64,000 nucleotides of DNA from Nageia nagi. Lineage: Eukaryota > Pinophyta. Below the pieces are notes generated by a model that saw only the letters and a list, made by a program, of their open reading frames with translations, had not been told where the DNA came from and made no database searches. The stretch covers positions 13,144,001 through 13,208,000 of the forward strand of contig JBITNC010000002.1 of NCBI GenBank assembly GCA_050084985.1, read 5' to 3'. Shown piece by piece: positions 1 to 12,254 of this stretch; position 1 is the stretch's first letter; every line of letters begins with the position of its first letter. Made by a program: the position numbers and the translations under genes.

Positions 1-481
1 TATTGGCATAGCACCCTTTCCCATCTGGTGGTATTTTGAGATTATGATTATACCTTCAGTGATTTTTGAGATTAGAGAAGTTCTCCTTCAGTGGAAGATA
101 TTTAGGTTTTGAGGGAGCAATATTATCCCATGATTATACTATTTATCAAGAAATGATGGATATTTAATTGTACCCTAGTTGGCTCCTTGGAAACCAACAT
201 CTAGCTATGGTATTGTAGTTATGTCCATTATTGCAACATTATGGCGTATTTATTTATGTATGCATATATGAGCCAAATGTTGGCATTATGAGGGTTTGTA
301 CATTGATATCTACTTATCTTGGTCAAATGTTAGCATCATTATATTATGTAGACTTATAGTATATTACCTATCTTATATGTTGGCAATAGTGTGTTGTGAA
401 TGCTTAATATTGATGCCCTAGACCATATGTTAAGGTTTTTATAATCAAATTTGCTTTTGAATTATGTTTCGAATTCTTACA
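1..481 (+). repeat. 5' LTR (left-truncated by window) of Gypsy-A copy 1
   Basis: This stretch matches about 4065-4623 near the end of the 3' LTR: both carry the same 'tctggtggtattt' opening, the same 'agttggctccttgg' middle and the same 'cttaca' end. The 3' copy holds roughly 70 extra bases around 4265-4345. A primer-binding site follows at once, which identifies this as the 5' LTR. Most of the LTR lies outside the window, so the upstream target-site duplication cannot be seen. Confidence 0.8.
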
Positions 482-482
482 G

Positions 483-494
483 TGGTATCATAGC
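483..494 (+). promoter_or_regulatory. Primer-binding site of Gypsy-A copy 1
   Basis: The 12 bases tggtatcatagc differ by one base from the plant retrotransposon site complementary to the initiator-Met tRNA 3' end (tggtatcagagc). It starts one base after the LTR terminal 'ca', as expected for the start of minus-strand cDNA synthesis. Confidence 0.8.
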
Positions 495-559
495 TTGGAT
501 TTTTCCAACTTGTGTATGAAACCATAAGTACATTGCTACTACACCAAATCCAATACTTG

Positions 560-1970
560 AAGAGAGATGGCATATGCGAGAAAGAGAGAAAAATCACATA
601 CTAAATAAACACCTTCTAGGGTCATTTATGAGGAGAATCACCAGCCATGGATGAATGAGGTGCCAAATGAGGGTGCATCTGAAGAGGAGGATGATGCACC
701 AAGAGGAAGATCTACATAAACCAAGAGAAGAGGCTCTACTCTGATTCAAGATTCCACACTTGAATGGAATTTCAATGATCTCAACTTGACCATCCATAAC
801 ATGATGGGATCCATCATTGCCATGCAACAATAGTTGAATAAGCATGTGGGATTTCATGAGGATCCAAAGATATAATTTAGCCTTCCATATCCTATTGTAT
901 GTGATAGATAGGAGCCACATGAGGATGATAAGGCATACATGGAGCATAGTATGAGGATATCTCATAGATTGATATATCAATAATCTACTCACCATGGATC
1001 TATGGGTCATCCAGAACACATGGTACTAACCCTACACTAAGAAGGTACTTGGAGGAATAAATTAGTAAGATGGTGGAGCATCCCATCATCCCTAAGCCAT
1101 TTGATCCCATGTCCACAATAATTTAGGGGAGGAGATGAAGAATAGGGTTCCTAGACCATTAGAGTTGAATCAAATTTTCAAGAAGTATCCATTCTAGATC
1201 CAAGGTTGAAGAGATATGTCAACTTCAATAGCAACTTGGAGATATTAGGATTGAAGGGGAGTAGCATACATGACCTATATACCCAAGCAATTTTTGGGGA
1301 GACAAGAGAGACTTGCAACAAAATATAAATAAAATGCAAGTGTAGATGTATGATGGGAAGCAAATGACTACTAAGGCATGGTTGCATCAACTGTAGACTT
1401 ACTTCACCTTTAGCCCAAACATGGTGGAGAAAGATGTGATCCATTTCACATCCTTACACTTTAAGGGTGATACTCTCAAATTTTGATAACATGGAGTGAA
1501 AAACCATGATTACTTGTACATCACCTCTTTTGATAAGTTTGTTACGTAGCTAGTTAAGAGGTTTGATTAAAAGAGGGAAAATGACTACTTCCAAGATATA
1601 ACATTATTGAGGCAATAAGGAGAAATGGATGAATATGTGTCAAAGTTCCATAAGATCATACTTATGATCCACCATATCCCAAAGGACCAATTGATATTCC
1701 TCTTCATAAAGGTTTTTATGGAGTCACTATAGGGCAGTTCAAGGTATCCTCACCTAAGAGCCTTGATGATGCCATCTAGACCACATATGATCTAGATTTG
1801 ACCATGAAGTTCCTCAAAGAAGGGAATATGTAAAAGGGATCAATTAAATATAATTATTTCATCAATAATGAAGGACATATCAAGGTTAAACCATTTCCAC
1901 CACCTCAAATGAACCAATTAGATGTAGCTACATGGAAGAAAATGAGGGAGAAAGGCAAGTGGACATCCTA
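560..1970 (+). pseudogene. Degenerate Ty3/gypsy gag, Gypsy-A copy 1
   Basis: The plus strand can be read as a gag polyprotein broken by many stops and frame changes. The end is the clearest part: NQLDVATWKKMREKGK at about 1911-1960 matches MDQLDVATWKKMQEEGKC in copy 2 (minus strand, near 17570-17600). In copy 2 that motif leads straight into a CCHC-type zinc knuckle, but here the knuckle cysteines are not recognisable. The N-terminal part holds an acidic stretch near 655-700. Long opposite-strand frames in this interval are chance readings. A capsid role is inferred from element structure and the copy 2 match. Confidence 0.6.
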
Positions 1971-2009
1971 GATTAGGAGACACCAAGAATAGAGGGAATA
2001 TTAAGGAGC

Positions 2010-2470
2010 ATGATCATTTCACTTCAAGAGGTTAAGAATTACCTCACACTAAATGTTATGGGTAAAATAGGTAGTCAATATGTGATGGTCCTAATTAATC
2101 TAGGAGCAGCCCATAACTTCACCAATGCAAGCATTGTAGAGAAGAAGAATCTAAAATTCAAAGGGTTTGAAGGATTTAGAGTTTCCAATGTTAATGGGAA
2201 ACTCATGCTTATGGATCACATCATTGAGATATTAGGATTAAGGTTGCAACATTGTATGGTGAGGGAGAACTTCTATGTTTATCCCTTGAAAGGGCATCCT
2301 CACATTACTTTGGGAGTGCACTAGTTGTTTGATCTGAGTGACATTTAATCCAATTACCAGAAACTCACCATGAGTTTCAAGATCAATGGGATGACCCATA
2401 CACTACAAGGAATTCAATATGATTGTCCAAAAGTGAAAAATAAGCATCTAGAGGTAATTGAATGATGCTA
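2010..2470 (+). pseudogene. Degenerate retropepsin and pol linker, Gypsy-A copy 1
   Basis: A 104-residue open frame (2010-2324) contains VMVLINLGAAHNF, a decayed form of the retropepsin motif VLIDSGATHNF typical of plant Ty3/gypsy proteases; the catalytic Asp-Ser-Gly is now Asn-Leu-Gly. The frame continues past a stop into LTMSFKINGM and TLQGIQYD, which match the linker between protease and reverse transcriptase in plant gypsy pol. No reverse transcriptase, RNase H or integrase follows; the sequence passes into a 30-bp periodic region instead. It is inactive as read. Confidence 0.75.
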
Positions 2471-2549
2471 TAATATGGAATAAGTAGAATATAGGGCCAT
2501 AATGAATGAGGAATCTTGATAAGAGAAGAGGAGTATTGGGTAGCTCCCA

Positions 2550-3045
2550 TATCCCACATTACATCCTAGGGAGCTTGTAGGGGGTACATTAGGCTTAGAA
2601 GACCTCATACTCTACATGTTAGGCCTTAGGGATGGCTTCCACCTCACATTACACATCAAAGCAATTTTTCACATCATGTTGGATATTAGGGAGACTTTCC
2701 ACCAAATGTTGAGTCAAAAGGAGCTCTAATTCCCCACATTGGATTCAAGAAAGCTACTACACCTCACCTAGGAGGATGAGGAATATTTACACATGATGAG
2801 GAGCATGAAGGAGTTTGAGCATCCCATGTTTTATTGAGAGGGTCTTGAGCACTTAAAAACTAGGATAAGATGGTGTTGGCTACCCATGTTGGACTTAGCA
2901 TGGTATGTGTACATGATATTGAACCAAATAGCAGTTAGGAATCCCACATTAGAAGATGGAGGAGTTTTGGACCTCACATGGAGTGATGGGGGAGATTGGG
3001 ATCACACATTGAGCTTGGGGGAGGTTTGGCCTCATATATGGAGCA
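2550..3045 (+). repeat. 30-bp coding minisatellite (decapeptide repeat), Gypsy-A copy 1
   Basis: The anchor 'acatt/atgtt' recurs at 2556, 2586, 2616, 2646, 2676, 2706, 2736, 2766, about 2796, 2826, 2886, about 2916, 2946, 2976, 3006 and 3036, an almost exact 30-base register over about 17 units although the bases between have diverged strongly. Read in the frame CCC-ACA-TTR, the units give ten-residue repeats such as PTLHPRELVG, PTLDSRKLLH, PMLDLAWYVY and PTLEDGGVLD, broken by a few stops. The block occupies the place where pol would lie. Function unknown; the same array is present in the other two copies of the family. Confidence 0.85.
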
Positions 3046-3367
3046 AGAGCTCTATATGTTTAAACTCATCCATGATTTAGTTCAGGTTTTTACAAGTACA
3101 CACTTACAGAGGTACACATACATCCTCATGTGTGTTGAGGATGATACTGGAATAGCTAATTGGGAGTGATAGTTATAGCAAACTAGAGTTTTTCATGCTA
3201 GATTGATGCATGGCTATGAGACTTCAATAATCTACATCACATTGTTATCATGGGTAGAAGGTATTAAAGTTGCATTCCACCATGGAAAACCACAACTATT
3301 ATGTCTGAAGGATTCTCAAAAAATAATATGTTGCAATTTTCCATTATTACTTAAAGGCAAGCAATTC

Positions 3368-3381
3368 GAGAGGGGAGGCTT
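3368..3381 (+). promoter_or_regulatory. Polypurine tract of Gypsy-A copy 1
   Basis: The purine-rich gagaggggaggc lies directly before the 3' LTR start (tgtgacatt). The complementary cctcccctc lies next to the LTRs of copies 2 (15895) and 3 (51740), which ties the three elements together as one family. Confidence 0.8.
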
Positions 3382-4623
3382 TGTGACATTCCCCTTACAT
3401 TATTATCATAAATTATAGGATCCAACTAATTCCCCTTTGTAATATATTTTGTTATTGTATTGTACTTTCAAGTTGTATCTTAGGATAGAAGACTTAATGG
3501 GTCAATGAACCCCATTATGAGCCCCAAGTGGGTCATTTCCCTTCTAAGTATAGATTACATTTTTTATTATACTTAGAGATATGATCTTGATTATGGGAAT
3601 CCTAAGGTCTATTTTGCACTTAGATGGATGGATGAGCACTTGTATATATGCACCAACCTTAGGGAGACTCCCAAACCCCCATGTTGGTCTATTATAATAC
3701 CTAGATCCCATGCATGGATCCTAGACCCATGTTGGGTATGTGTGGCACTCCTATACCCCCATGTTGGTATTTATGATACTCTAGGCCCCCATGTTGTCAT
3801 GCTTTATCCCTAAGCACCCACATTAGGCATTTTGGGATCATAGGAGGCTAACATTGGGATTAAGGAGTTTGGTGATGACTCCTAGGTGAGATACAGATTG
3901 AGTTGAGTGTATAAAGAGGCATTGGAGCCTCATTGTTGGATATACATGATTATACTATTATCTCTTGATACCATCCTATAGACATAAGTCTTAGCAATGC
4001 TAAGCAATCCCCTAGGTGCAACATCTAGGAGGGCTATCAAGATGATAGATCTTGTAGCCTATGGTATTGGTGTAGCAACCTTTCCTATCTGGTGGTATTT
4101 CAAGATTGCACTTCTACCTTCAGTGGTTTTTGATATCATAGGAGGGATACTTCAATGGAGAGGACTTGATTTTTGAGGGAGTAATATTATCCCATGGTTC
4201 TACCATCCATCTAGTAGTGAGAGACATTTAATTATTCCCTAGTTGGCTCCTTGGAGGCCAACGTCTAGCTCTAGGAGCTTGGTATTATATCACTTATCAT
4301 TGCTTATCATATATACAACTGTTGGGAATTCGAATCACATCTTGTATTGTTCTTATGTCCATTATTGCAACATTATGGTGTAATTATTTATTTATGCATT
4401 TATGATCCAAACATTGGTATTGTGAAGGTTTATACATTGATATCTTCTTATCTTGGCCAAATATTGGAATCATTATATTATGTACACTTGTAGTGAATTC
4501 CCTAGCTCATATGTTGGTAATATTGTGTTTTGAATGCTTAATATTGATGCCTTAGACCATATGTTAGGGTTTTCGTAATTTAATTTACAAATTTGTACTT
4601 GAGTTGTGTTTGGGATCCTTACA
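3382..4623 (+). repeat. 3' LTR of Gypsy-A copy 1
   Basis: This is 1242 bp, starting tgtgac after the polypurine tract and ending cttaca. Its end matches the 5' LTR at 1-481. On the right it abuts a minus-strand gypsy gag/protease frame cut in the middle of the protease start, so this element inserted into that older one. A 30-bp periodic block lies at 3675-3835. Confidence 0.85.
3675..3835 (+). repeat. 30-bp periodic block inside the Gypsy-A copy 1 LTR
   Basis: The phrase 'ccccatgttgg' or a variant recurs at 3681, 3711, about 3730, 3761, 3791 and 3821, mostly 30 bases apart. Blocks with the same period lie in both LTRs of copy 2, and the phrase resembles the unit of the internal decapeptide array. 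Confidence 0.75.
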
Positions 4624-5690
4624 AAAAATATGGATAGAGCATTGCAATAAATCTCTAGAATATCCTCAATGGGATCATCAAGTTCCTCCACCATGTCTAG
4701 GGTTGCATCCTCATATACCCCTAGTGGCTCAAATAGGGTATTGACATCTAACAAGTATAATTTCTATATGGTACGATGATGTTCGAGCCTAAATTTTTCA
4801 TCAAAATTATAATAAAGACCTTTTTCCTTATCTTCCTTCATTTCCTTAGGAAAAATTCACTTAATCTATAATGACCAATTTGGTTTTGGACCAATTAGAG
4901 AATTTTGTTATTTCCCAATTAGTTACTTCACATGTTTCTACTGAGAAGTGAAATTATCCTTAATCAATTTAGCAAGCCTAATAGTTGCCATTATATTATC
5001 AAGAGTGAACATTTTTATTTCCATATGAATCTCTTCCTTCAACCTACTAATGAAATAACTTCTAACGAATTCTTCATCTAATGTTTTTATACAATTAGCG
5101 ACATTTTCAAATTTAACCTATTATTCTCTAATAGTTGATGTTTGTTATAGTTTTTTTAAATCTTTTATAAAATCTTCAAGATCATTGGGGCCAATACGAG
5201 ATGTTTGGTGAAATCCCCTTAATGAGGGATGTCATTTACCTTCTAGAATGATTTATACCGTTGAATAGTTGATTGATCTAGATGAAATATTAACCTTTTG
5301 TACCTCTAGAATCTAGTTCAAAGAGAAATATTATTCAGCATGATAAATCTAACTAGTGGGATCCTCACCATAAAATTTAGGAAAATATATCTTAGTTATC
5401 ATGGGAAGAATGAAGGCCTAGTAAGGTTCTTGAGGTATTTGTTGCCCTTATCCTCTTGATGGTTGAGATCCACTCAAACTTTTTGATGCACTAATATGGT
5501 ATGCTTACAAGTTGAATAATGTGCAAATTTTGGTTAAGGAAAATATATTTGAAATATATATTTTGCATTGTCTTCCTTAGTTTCTCAATAACAAATGGGA
5601 AGTGAGTATCACCAAGTAGATTACTCATGTATTCCATCTTTTGAGATAATTTTTCAAGCTCTTGAGATCTCCTTCCTTCACCCATTTTAC
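4624..5690 (-). pseudogene. Degenerate Ty3/gypsy gag with protease start
   Basis: Minus-strand reading gives, in order: a start region MGEGRRSQELEKLSQKMEYM (5685 down); a capsid signature with YFPKFYGEDPTS followed by IYHAE (near 5400-5340), matching the family form FPKFDGEDPxGWIYRAE; SYFISRLKEEI and LAKLIKDNFTSQ (near 5070-4940); a decayed zinc knuckle KGLYYNFDEKF (family form KGLCYNCDEKF, near 4830); then EDILEIYCNALS, corresponding to the PEISLHALSG motif at the protease start. The frame stops where the LTR of Gypsy-A copy 1 begins, so the rest was separated by that insertion. Several stops and lost zinc cysteines make it inactive. Confidence 0.8.
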
Positions 5691-6392
5691 TATTTATGGA
5701 AATTATTATTTTTAGAAACTATTATTTTTGAAAACTACTATTTTTAGAAACTAATATTTTTTAAATTGTTACTTTAAGAAATTGTTACTTTTGGAAACTA
5801 CTATTTTTAGAAACTAAAAAAAGTGTATCGATGTTATATATCAAAACTATTAGCATGAAAAAATAAGCACAATGGGATAGGTCTAGAAATGATGATTTTT
5901 TAACCTTTAAACTATCTAAAAAGTTGTTATCAATGATAATGAACGAGCTTGATCAAAATTAGCTAATTCTTCACAATTTGGGAGATAATAGCCTTTAAAG
6001 TTTTTACTCATTTTGAAATTGTTATTTTAGGTATGAAAAGTTATGGTTCCAAAAATGAGAGTGTTTTTTATAAATTGAGGCTTGAACATAGTTTGAAGGT
6101 TGATCTATAGTGAAAAAATGGATGGATAACACAACCCAATAGATAAAAGGTTTAATTTTGAAAAGGGATCACGAACTAAGGTTTCAAAAATTGATACAAA
6201 TTTCTAGAAAACTTTTGGTAGAGGTTTGGCTAGAAAATAAATAATTTATAAACCTTCAACTTGATCTAACCTTAAAAATATAAAAAACTTTTAGCAATGT
6301 TTTAGTTGGAAACTAGATAAATCTAAGTCTTCAACTCAATTCAACTTCACAAAATTGAAACTTGATCTTTTCTACAAGTAGACAAAATCAAA
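5691..6392 (-). other. Leader region of the minus-strand gypsy remnant
   Basis: About 700 bases of AT-rich sequence lie between the primer-binding site and the gag start on the minus strand. Runs such as 'gaaactattattttt' repeat at 5700-5815. I see no reading frame. Confidence 0.5.
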
Positions 6393-6404
6393 GCTTTAAT
6401 ACCA
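6393..6404 (-). promoter_or_regulatory. Primer-binding site of the minus-strand gypsy remnant
   Basis: On the minus strand this reads tggtattaaagc, two changes from tggtatcagagc. It lies on the gag 5' side at the expected place. Sequence to its right (about 6405-6770) is then likely decayed 5' LTR, although no second LTR copy is available to set its end. Confidence 0.6.
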
Positions 6405-8440
6405 AATTTTAGGAACTCAAAAATATGTATAATGGGATTTAAGCCAAAAATAATAAAATATAAACTCATAATGGATCCAAATAACAACATAACAACAACA
6501 CAACTTTGAATAATAGTAAGAGAATGGAAATAGAGTAACTTTACTAAGCAAAATGAATTATAGGATGCTTGGAGGGGGATACCTCCTTATAACTCAAAAG
6601 ATAATATATTTTACAAGATAATATGCATTTATCTCCTATACATATGTATAGTCCTACTACCCTAACCTTACTTGGTAATTCATTACAAAATGGTGATTCA
6701 CCTTACAAAATATGTCAGTCCAGCTTCCAAGTTGATACATGTTGATAATCTAATTAATTAACTATTATAAGTAAATATTATAATATGTAATCCTAATATT
6801 TTCTTTATTTTATATCATAGCCTTATTTGGTTAGATGGTTAGAGCCTTATTAATTTATTCTCAAATACTTTCTATATATTCATTATTATTTGTGTGTAAT
6901 GGGAACCTAGACAAACTCATTATCAGTTTTTATCTTTAATAATGAAGATTATGAGTACTAGAGCATTAAAACAAAGAATTTTTTTATTGGTAAAGGTATT
7001 TAAGATGTTGGAGAAGATTTTTATACAAAATGAGAAGACTAGAGCACACTTTTAATAAGAGATAGATAGAAAAGAAATTGTTACCATCTAATTTTTGAGC
7101 ATATAAATATTATGTAAATTTTAGGTATATAAGTCTTTATTTCTTAAAAAATTTACAAAATATAAAAAATATTGATTATTTTAAATAGGTTTTTATATTT
7201 ACATCTCAAAATAATTTTGAACCATTGAGTGACATCTTTCACTATGAGAGCAAGTGTATATTTTGGACACTAATGTGGAACTCAATTTGTCAATATTGTT
7301 GAGTATCAAATCTCATTTTGAATGTAAAGTACTTCCCCTCAATATATAAATATAAATCAGTTCTACTTAGTTGTTTAATGATAGCTCTTATGATTATACT
7401 CTAAGAGAAAGTTTTTGTTCTTCGCGCTTCAAGCGAAAGTCGATGCTCATCAAGATTATCTTGTCAAAAAATTTCAATATGTAATCATTCATCATTATTG
7501 AAAGATTCTAAATAGATTTCAAGATTTAAAAAAGAAATAACTATATTTTCTTTAGTCACACTGACTTATATTTTAAGTTTAACTTGATAACATTTAAATT
7601 CCTCAATTTCATTGAGTTTACAACACTAAGTCAATATGATAAATTATGATTTATAAATGGACTTGACTCAGCATTTTGAATAAGTTGCACCCACCTTATC
7701 AATCAAAATTGACCTAACTTAATTATTATGGTTGATAATTGGAACCAAGTAAAGGAAGTCTTTTTAGGTTTTAAATTCATTCTGACCTATTGTTGATATC
7801 ATTCATTCCACCTCATTCATTCAATTTAGGATTTTCATTTTATCGATGGTTGATACATATATTTTCATGCATTTATTATGCTAAGCCCCATAGACCTATA
7901 TATAATTGGTCACTATTCATTTTTTGCATCCATAAGTGCAAGTAACATTCCTTTATTAATTGTGAATTTATGTTAATAAAGTTGGTTCAACTACCAAGAG
8001 CATTATCAAAGTGAAGGTTGGCTAGCATTAATGCTTTTAGAGTGAAGCTATACATAAACAGTGGATGTGACTTCACATTCCTTTATTTGGATAAAAGGTA
8101 AATTTATAAAAGGTAGTGAAATTTCTTATTGTAATGAATATAGATAAGCTCAAAGCAACTATCATATTCCTTTAGTTTGACTTAATGTTCTTTGATAAAT
8201 CATGTTAGTGAAATATATTCCTTAATCGGATTGAACTATGAAAACCTAAAAGATAAGTATTATTTTATGTTTATAATATCATTTCAACTAAAATAAAATT
8301 AATAAAACTTTTACTAAGTATTTTTTAGTCAAACACAGCTATTTGTGACAACTCAACTCGACTAAAATGGCTAAATCTTAGCTTAGTCGAATTGAGATGA
8401 TTTGATAGATAATGGTTAATCCTTTATAAGTCAATTTGAC
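6405..8440. other. AT-rich stretch without recognised genes
   Basis: The first ~350 bases are probably decayed LTR of the minus-strand gypsy element. The remainder is AT-rich with no long frame and no family motif that I can read. A small GC-richer island near 7420-7450 holds 'ttcgcgcttcaagcgaa', a short imperfect palindrome. Confidence 0.5.
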
Positions 8441-11233
8441 TTAGATAACCAAAACTCTCCTAAGTATCATTCTTAACAATTGAATTCATTTCTTGTTACA
8501 TTTCTTGTATCCAAATATTATTAGCACAAGCTTGTTCAAAAAAAGTAAGTTTAAAATTAGAAACATGAGTGGTAGGTACCAAGGCATAGTTCACTACATC
8601 ATCTTTAGGTTCTCCATTATCCTCATATCCATACATGTTCAAGTTCTCAACTCTTTGAACAACTTGATCAACCTCTTGGGATTCGCTTCTTATGAGCCTT
8701 CTCTAAATATTAGTATCCAAAAATTTAGGAGGATGATATTTGAGTACTTTCTTGGTGTTCTTCATATTGGAAAAAATATTTGGATATGTTTCTTCAATTA
8801 AATATGTACTTGTAGTACTTGATTTTGGACTATTGGAGGTACTTGTAGGTGTACTTGAAATAATTATTTGATTTGGTGAAACAAGGCTAGGTTGCACATT
8901 TATTGATTGTACATGGTTGGGTTGAACACATGACTATACATTTTTAGTACTTTCCTCATGGCTTCCATCATCTATAAATAATTTTTGGTGATCCCAAAAT
9001 CCCCCTTCATCAAAAATCACATCTCTTGATATCACAACCTTGTTAGTTTTGAGGTTATAAATCCTATAGGATTTGGTATTTTCATAATATACAATGAAGA
9101 TACATGCCTCATTATTTTCTTCAAGCTTTTTCCTTTTCTTATCAACAACATGTACATATTTCAAACACCTAAAAAAAATTAAGTGGTTGACATTAGGATT
9201 CTTTTCAAACCATGTCTCATATGGAGTCATATTTTCCAAACTTCTAAAGGGATTTCTATTCAAAATGTATAATGTTGTTCGAACTGCATCATTCCAATAA
9301 TAGTTACTTGATTTCTTTTTTTGCAACATGCTTATATACATCTCCACCATATTCCTATTATTTATTTCATCCACTCCATTTATTTGTGGAGTGTAGGCAA
9401 CTATCATCTGTATTTTTATACCAAAATATCTAAAAATTTGAATAAATTCATTGGAATAAAACTCACCACATATATCAATCCTCAAGCATTTTATGCTCCT
9501 CCCACTTTGATTCTCAAAAAAAATTTGAACTCCTTAAAGAACCTAAATTCCTTATATTTATTTTTTATGAAAAACACCCAACAAGTCCTTGAAAAAACAT
9601 CAATTGAAGTGAGAAAGTAGAATTTATTAGCCAAACTCATAGTCTACATTGGACCATAAATATTAGAATGAATTAATTGGAGTGGGTATTGGGTATTCCA
9701 TGCATTAACTTGTTTAAAATGATGTCTAGCATGCTTTCCTAAAGCACACCCTTTGGACATTCAACTTTGTGTAATCCATACACTTTTGTTGAGAGTAATT
9801 TTAAACTTGAAAATTTTAAATGCACAAATATGATATGCCATAGCCAATTCTTACTTTCAATAGTCATAATAAAAAATCTTACCCCTTGTCATACAAACTT
9901 CAAAGGAAATAATATATTGCTTCTCATATGAATAGTATTAACCAGCCTATTGACATTATTCTTATCATATATCTTGCACATTTTATCTTCAAAAATTTGT
10001 ATCTTTTCTCCAACATTTTCCCAATACTCAAAAAACTATGTATCAAATTAAGATTATAGTAAATATATTTTACATTATTATTTCCTTATTTTGTTTCCAC
10101 TTACATATCTCCTTTTTTATATGACCTCCAAGGATTTCTCATCTACAAGCTTTATACTTGATGTGTAGTTGGAATGATCAAGAGATGATAACACTTCCTT
10201 CTTTTGATTCATGTGACTAGTGCAACCATTATAAAAAAAAATGCATGTCTTATCATCATTTTTATTAGCCTTGTTATAATACAAAAACAAATTATATTCT
10301 CCATATAACACTTCTTCACCATAATGGGTTATCCTCCCATCATTTTAAGCTTGCTTCAATATGCACTATCTTTGAAAATGACCAAATTTGTTACAATGGT
10401 AATATTACATGTTTCTTTTGTGTCCTCTTCCTTTACCTCTACTAGTTTCTCCACCTATAGGGACTAAACCATATTCTTTTTTTTTTTATTATTTATCTCT
10501 ACCTCTCTCATAGGAACCTCCTCTACCTCTTCCTCTAGAAGAGTGTTTGCCTATACCTTGTCCACCACCACTTACTTCATTCTCTTTTGTAAAGAATGTC
10601 TTCTCTTCAACACCTCTAGTTTGGAGTTATTTGAGCATCTCCTCATGTTATATTACAAATTTAATCAATTTATCATATTCAAGTGTGTGAAGTTCTATTA
10701 TTTCTCCTATTATTATTATATGGTTCCATTTAGGAGTGAGTTTTCTTAACACTTTTTATCATAACTACCTTTTTTAGTCTCTTCTCTAAGAGTTTCCATC
10801 TTGTTCACAATGGCTTTCACTCTCACACAATAATCACCATCCCATTCATTATTTTGAATATTCAAATTCTCAAACTCTCTTCTCATAGTTTGCAATTTCA
10901 CCTCCTTCACTTGGGCACTTCCTTCATACCCTTCCTTCAATGTTTTCCAAGTTTGTTTAGTTGTTGTATAGCCTACACTTATTGGTAAAATGCTCTCTTT
11001 AAGATCTAATTGTATCTAATACAATGCAAGATTATTTTTCTTCTAATCCTCCTTGGTATTCTTATTCACATATGTTGTTAGAGCACTCCAATCAATAGGT
11101 TCTATATAGCCTTCATCAACTATGTCCCATAAATCTCTTATGATAGCAAAGTCTTCATCTTTATGCTCCAATATTCATAACTTGACCCATAAAACTTAGG
11201 AATTGGTAGAGATAAATTTGTGTTTCTATCCAT
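8440..11233 (-). pseudogene. Ty1/copia gag-protease-integrase remnant
   Basis: Minus-strand order is the copia one. Gag start is near 11233 (MDRNTNLSLPIPKF), and UBN2-type capsid follows with LQTMRREFENLNIQNNEWD at about 10870-10810. The protease entry GCTSHM lies near 10220. Integrase begins near 9740 (LIHSNIYGP, FYFLTSIDVFSR) and continues as YTPQINGVDE, LNRNPFRSLENMTPYETW and RDVIFDE (9485-8990). The reverse-transcriptase approach is seen as FFEQACANNIW and EMNSIVKND (8540-8465). The catalytic palm with YVDD is absent, the protease DSG is altered (YNG), and stops and frame changes are frequent. No flanking LTR pair was found. Confidence 0.85.
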
Positions 11234-11798
11234 TATAACACATTCCAATAAGAAACGAAGATTTAACCAAGAATTTGATAAATTACAAGAAAGAAATACC
11301 ACAAGCTTTCTTCAAACCCTTCTTCAACCAAACATACAAAATGAAGTTTTATTGAAAACACTTAAACATTCATATGAACATACATTCACCAAACATCAAA
11401 CAATGGATAAATGAATTAGACACACCAACAATAGCTCTTTATTCAATGTTATGCAACATACTATACATCCAACAAATGATAAGATCTCCATAATAGATCT
11501 TACACATGAACATGGAAGCAAAAAAAATGATAAAGCAAAAGAATATGTACATCACAGATGAAAGGGATCATCCAAGGAAATGAAATGAGGAGATTGAATT
11601 TTCATTTTATTTACTTTTATTTATTTTATTTTCTATATGTAAGGATTGTTATTCTACTAGAACTATTCTATTGAATTTTGGAATTAGGTAAAAGAAACAC
11701 ATTATTTTAGTATGCATAATATAGTAAAAGTACAAAGGTAGTGGTATGTTGCATAAGTTAAAATTCCCACTAAAGGGTTCCAAAAATTTATAGGAGTT
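11234..11798. other. Sequence between the copia remnant and the acaat element
   Basis: This AT-rich DNA upstream of the minus-strand gag start may include leader or LTR of the copia remnant, but no primer-binding site or LTR match is visible. A 64-residue frame at 11220-11414 runs antisense through the gag start region and is not supported. Confidence 0.4.
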
Positions 11799-11803
11799 AC
11801 AAT
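11799..11803. repeat. Target-site duplication (left), acaat
   Basis: The five bases acaat directly precede the LTR end at 11804 and recur as acaat at 20922-20926, directly after the other end of the same element. This defines the element borders despite the nested insertion. Confidence 0.75.
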
Positions 11804-12054
11804 TATAAGGCCCATTCATAGATTACAAATCAGAATTCTTTAACTCCAAAATTCAAGTATTACATTCAAGATTATATGTATAAATTTAAGAAGAAATAAA
11901 TGTAACTTTCTCTCTAAAATGTTAAATTCCTAATGAAACTTGTAACTTCTTCCAATTACAAATATTAAATATGTATCATACCTACAAACTTATAACACCT
12001 AAAATGTAATAATATTACTATCAACCTTAATACCTAAGGATTAGGTTTCCAATA
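11804..12054 (-). repeat. 3' LTR of the gag-only copia-type element
   Basis: 251 bp. On the minus strand it starts tattggaaacctaatcc and ends ...cttata. It matches 14589-14722 (shared 'aagaagaaataaatgtaactt') and 20836-20921 (shared 'cctacaaacttataacacc' and 'aaggattaggtttcca'), which are the two outer parts of the split 5' LTR. Confidence 0.85.
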
Positions 12055-12075
12055 TTCCCCCTTCATTCAAAAGGG
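12055..12075 (-). promoter_or_regulatory. Polypurine tract of the gag-only copia-type element
   Basis: The minus strand reads gaatgaagggggaa directly before the 3' LTR start, the position and composition of a plus-strand primer. Confidence 0.65.
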
Positions 12076-12254
12076 ATTAAGAAAGAAATGAAAGCAAAAG
12101 TATGTGCATCAAGCTATTTAGAATAATTTTCTCCATTAAAATAATCAATCTCATCAAAAGATCCACCTTAAGGATTAAGTCTAAGTTCCCTCCCTTAATT
12201 TAAAGGGGTCAATGAATACAAAAGTACTCAAATTTCACTATTACATTCTCTAAA

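Noticed and set aside
594-1019. 141-residue minus-strand open frame
   Set aside because: It is antisense to gag of Gypsy-A copy 1, rich in Leu/Ile/Trp/His with no family motif; the plus-strand reading matches copy 2.
7420-7450. 'ttcgcgcttcaagcgaa' palindrome as an operator or terminator
   Set aside because: Short, imperfect and isolated in unassigned plant DNA; no neighbouring gene gives it a role.
9094-9620. Plus-strand frames of 68 and 99 residues
   Set aside because: They are antisense shadows of the minus-strand copia integrase, whose motifs are clear.
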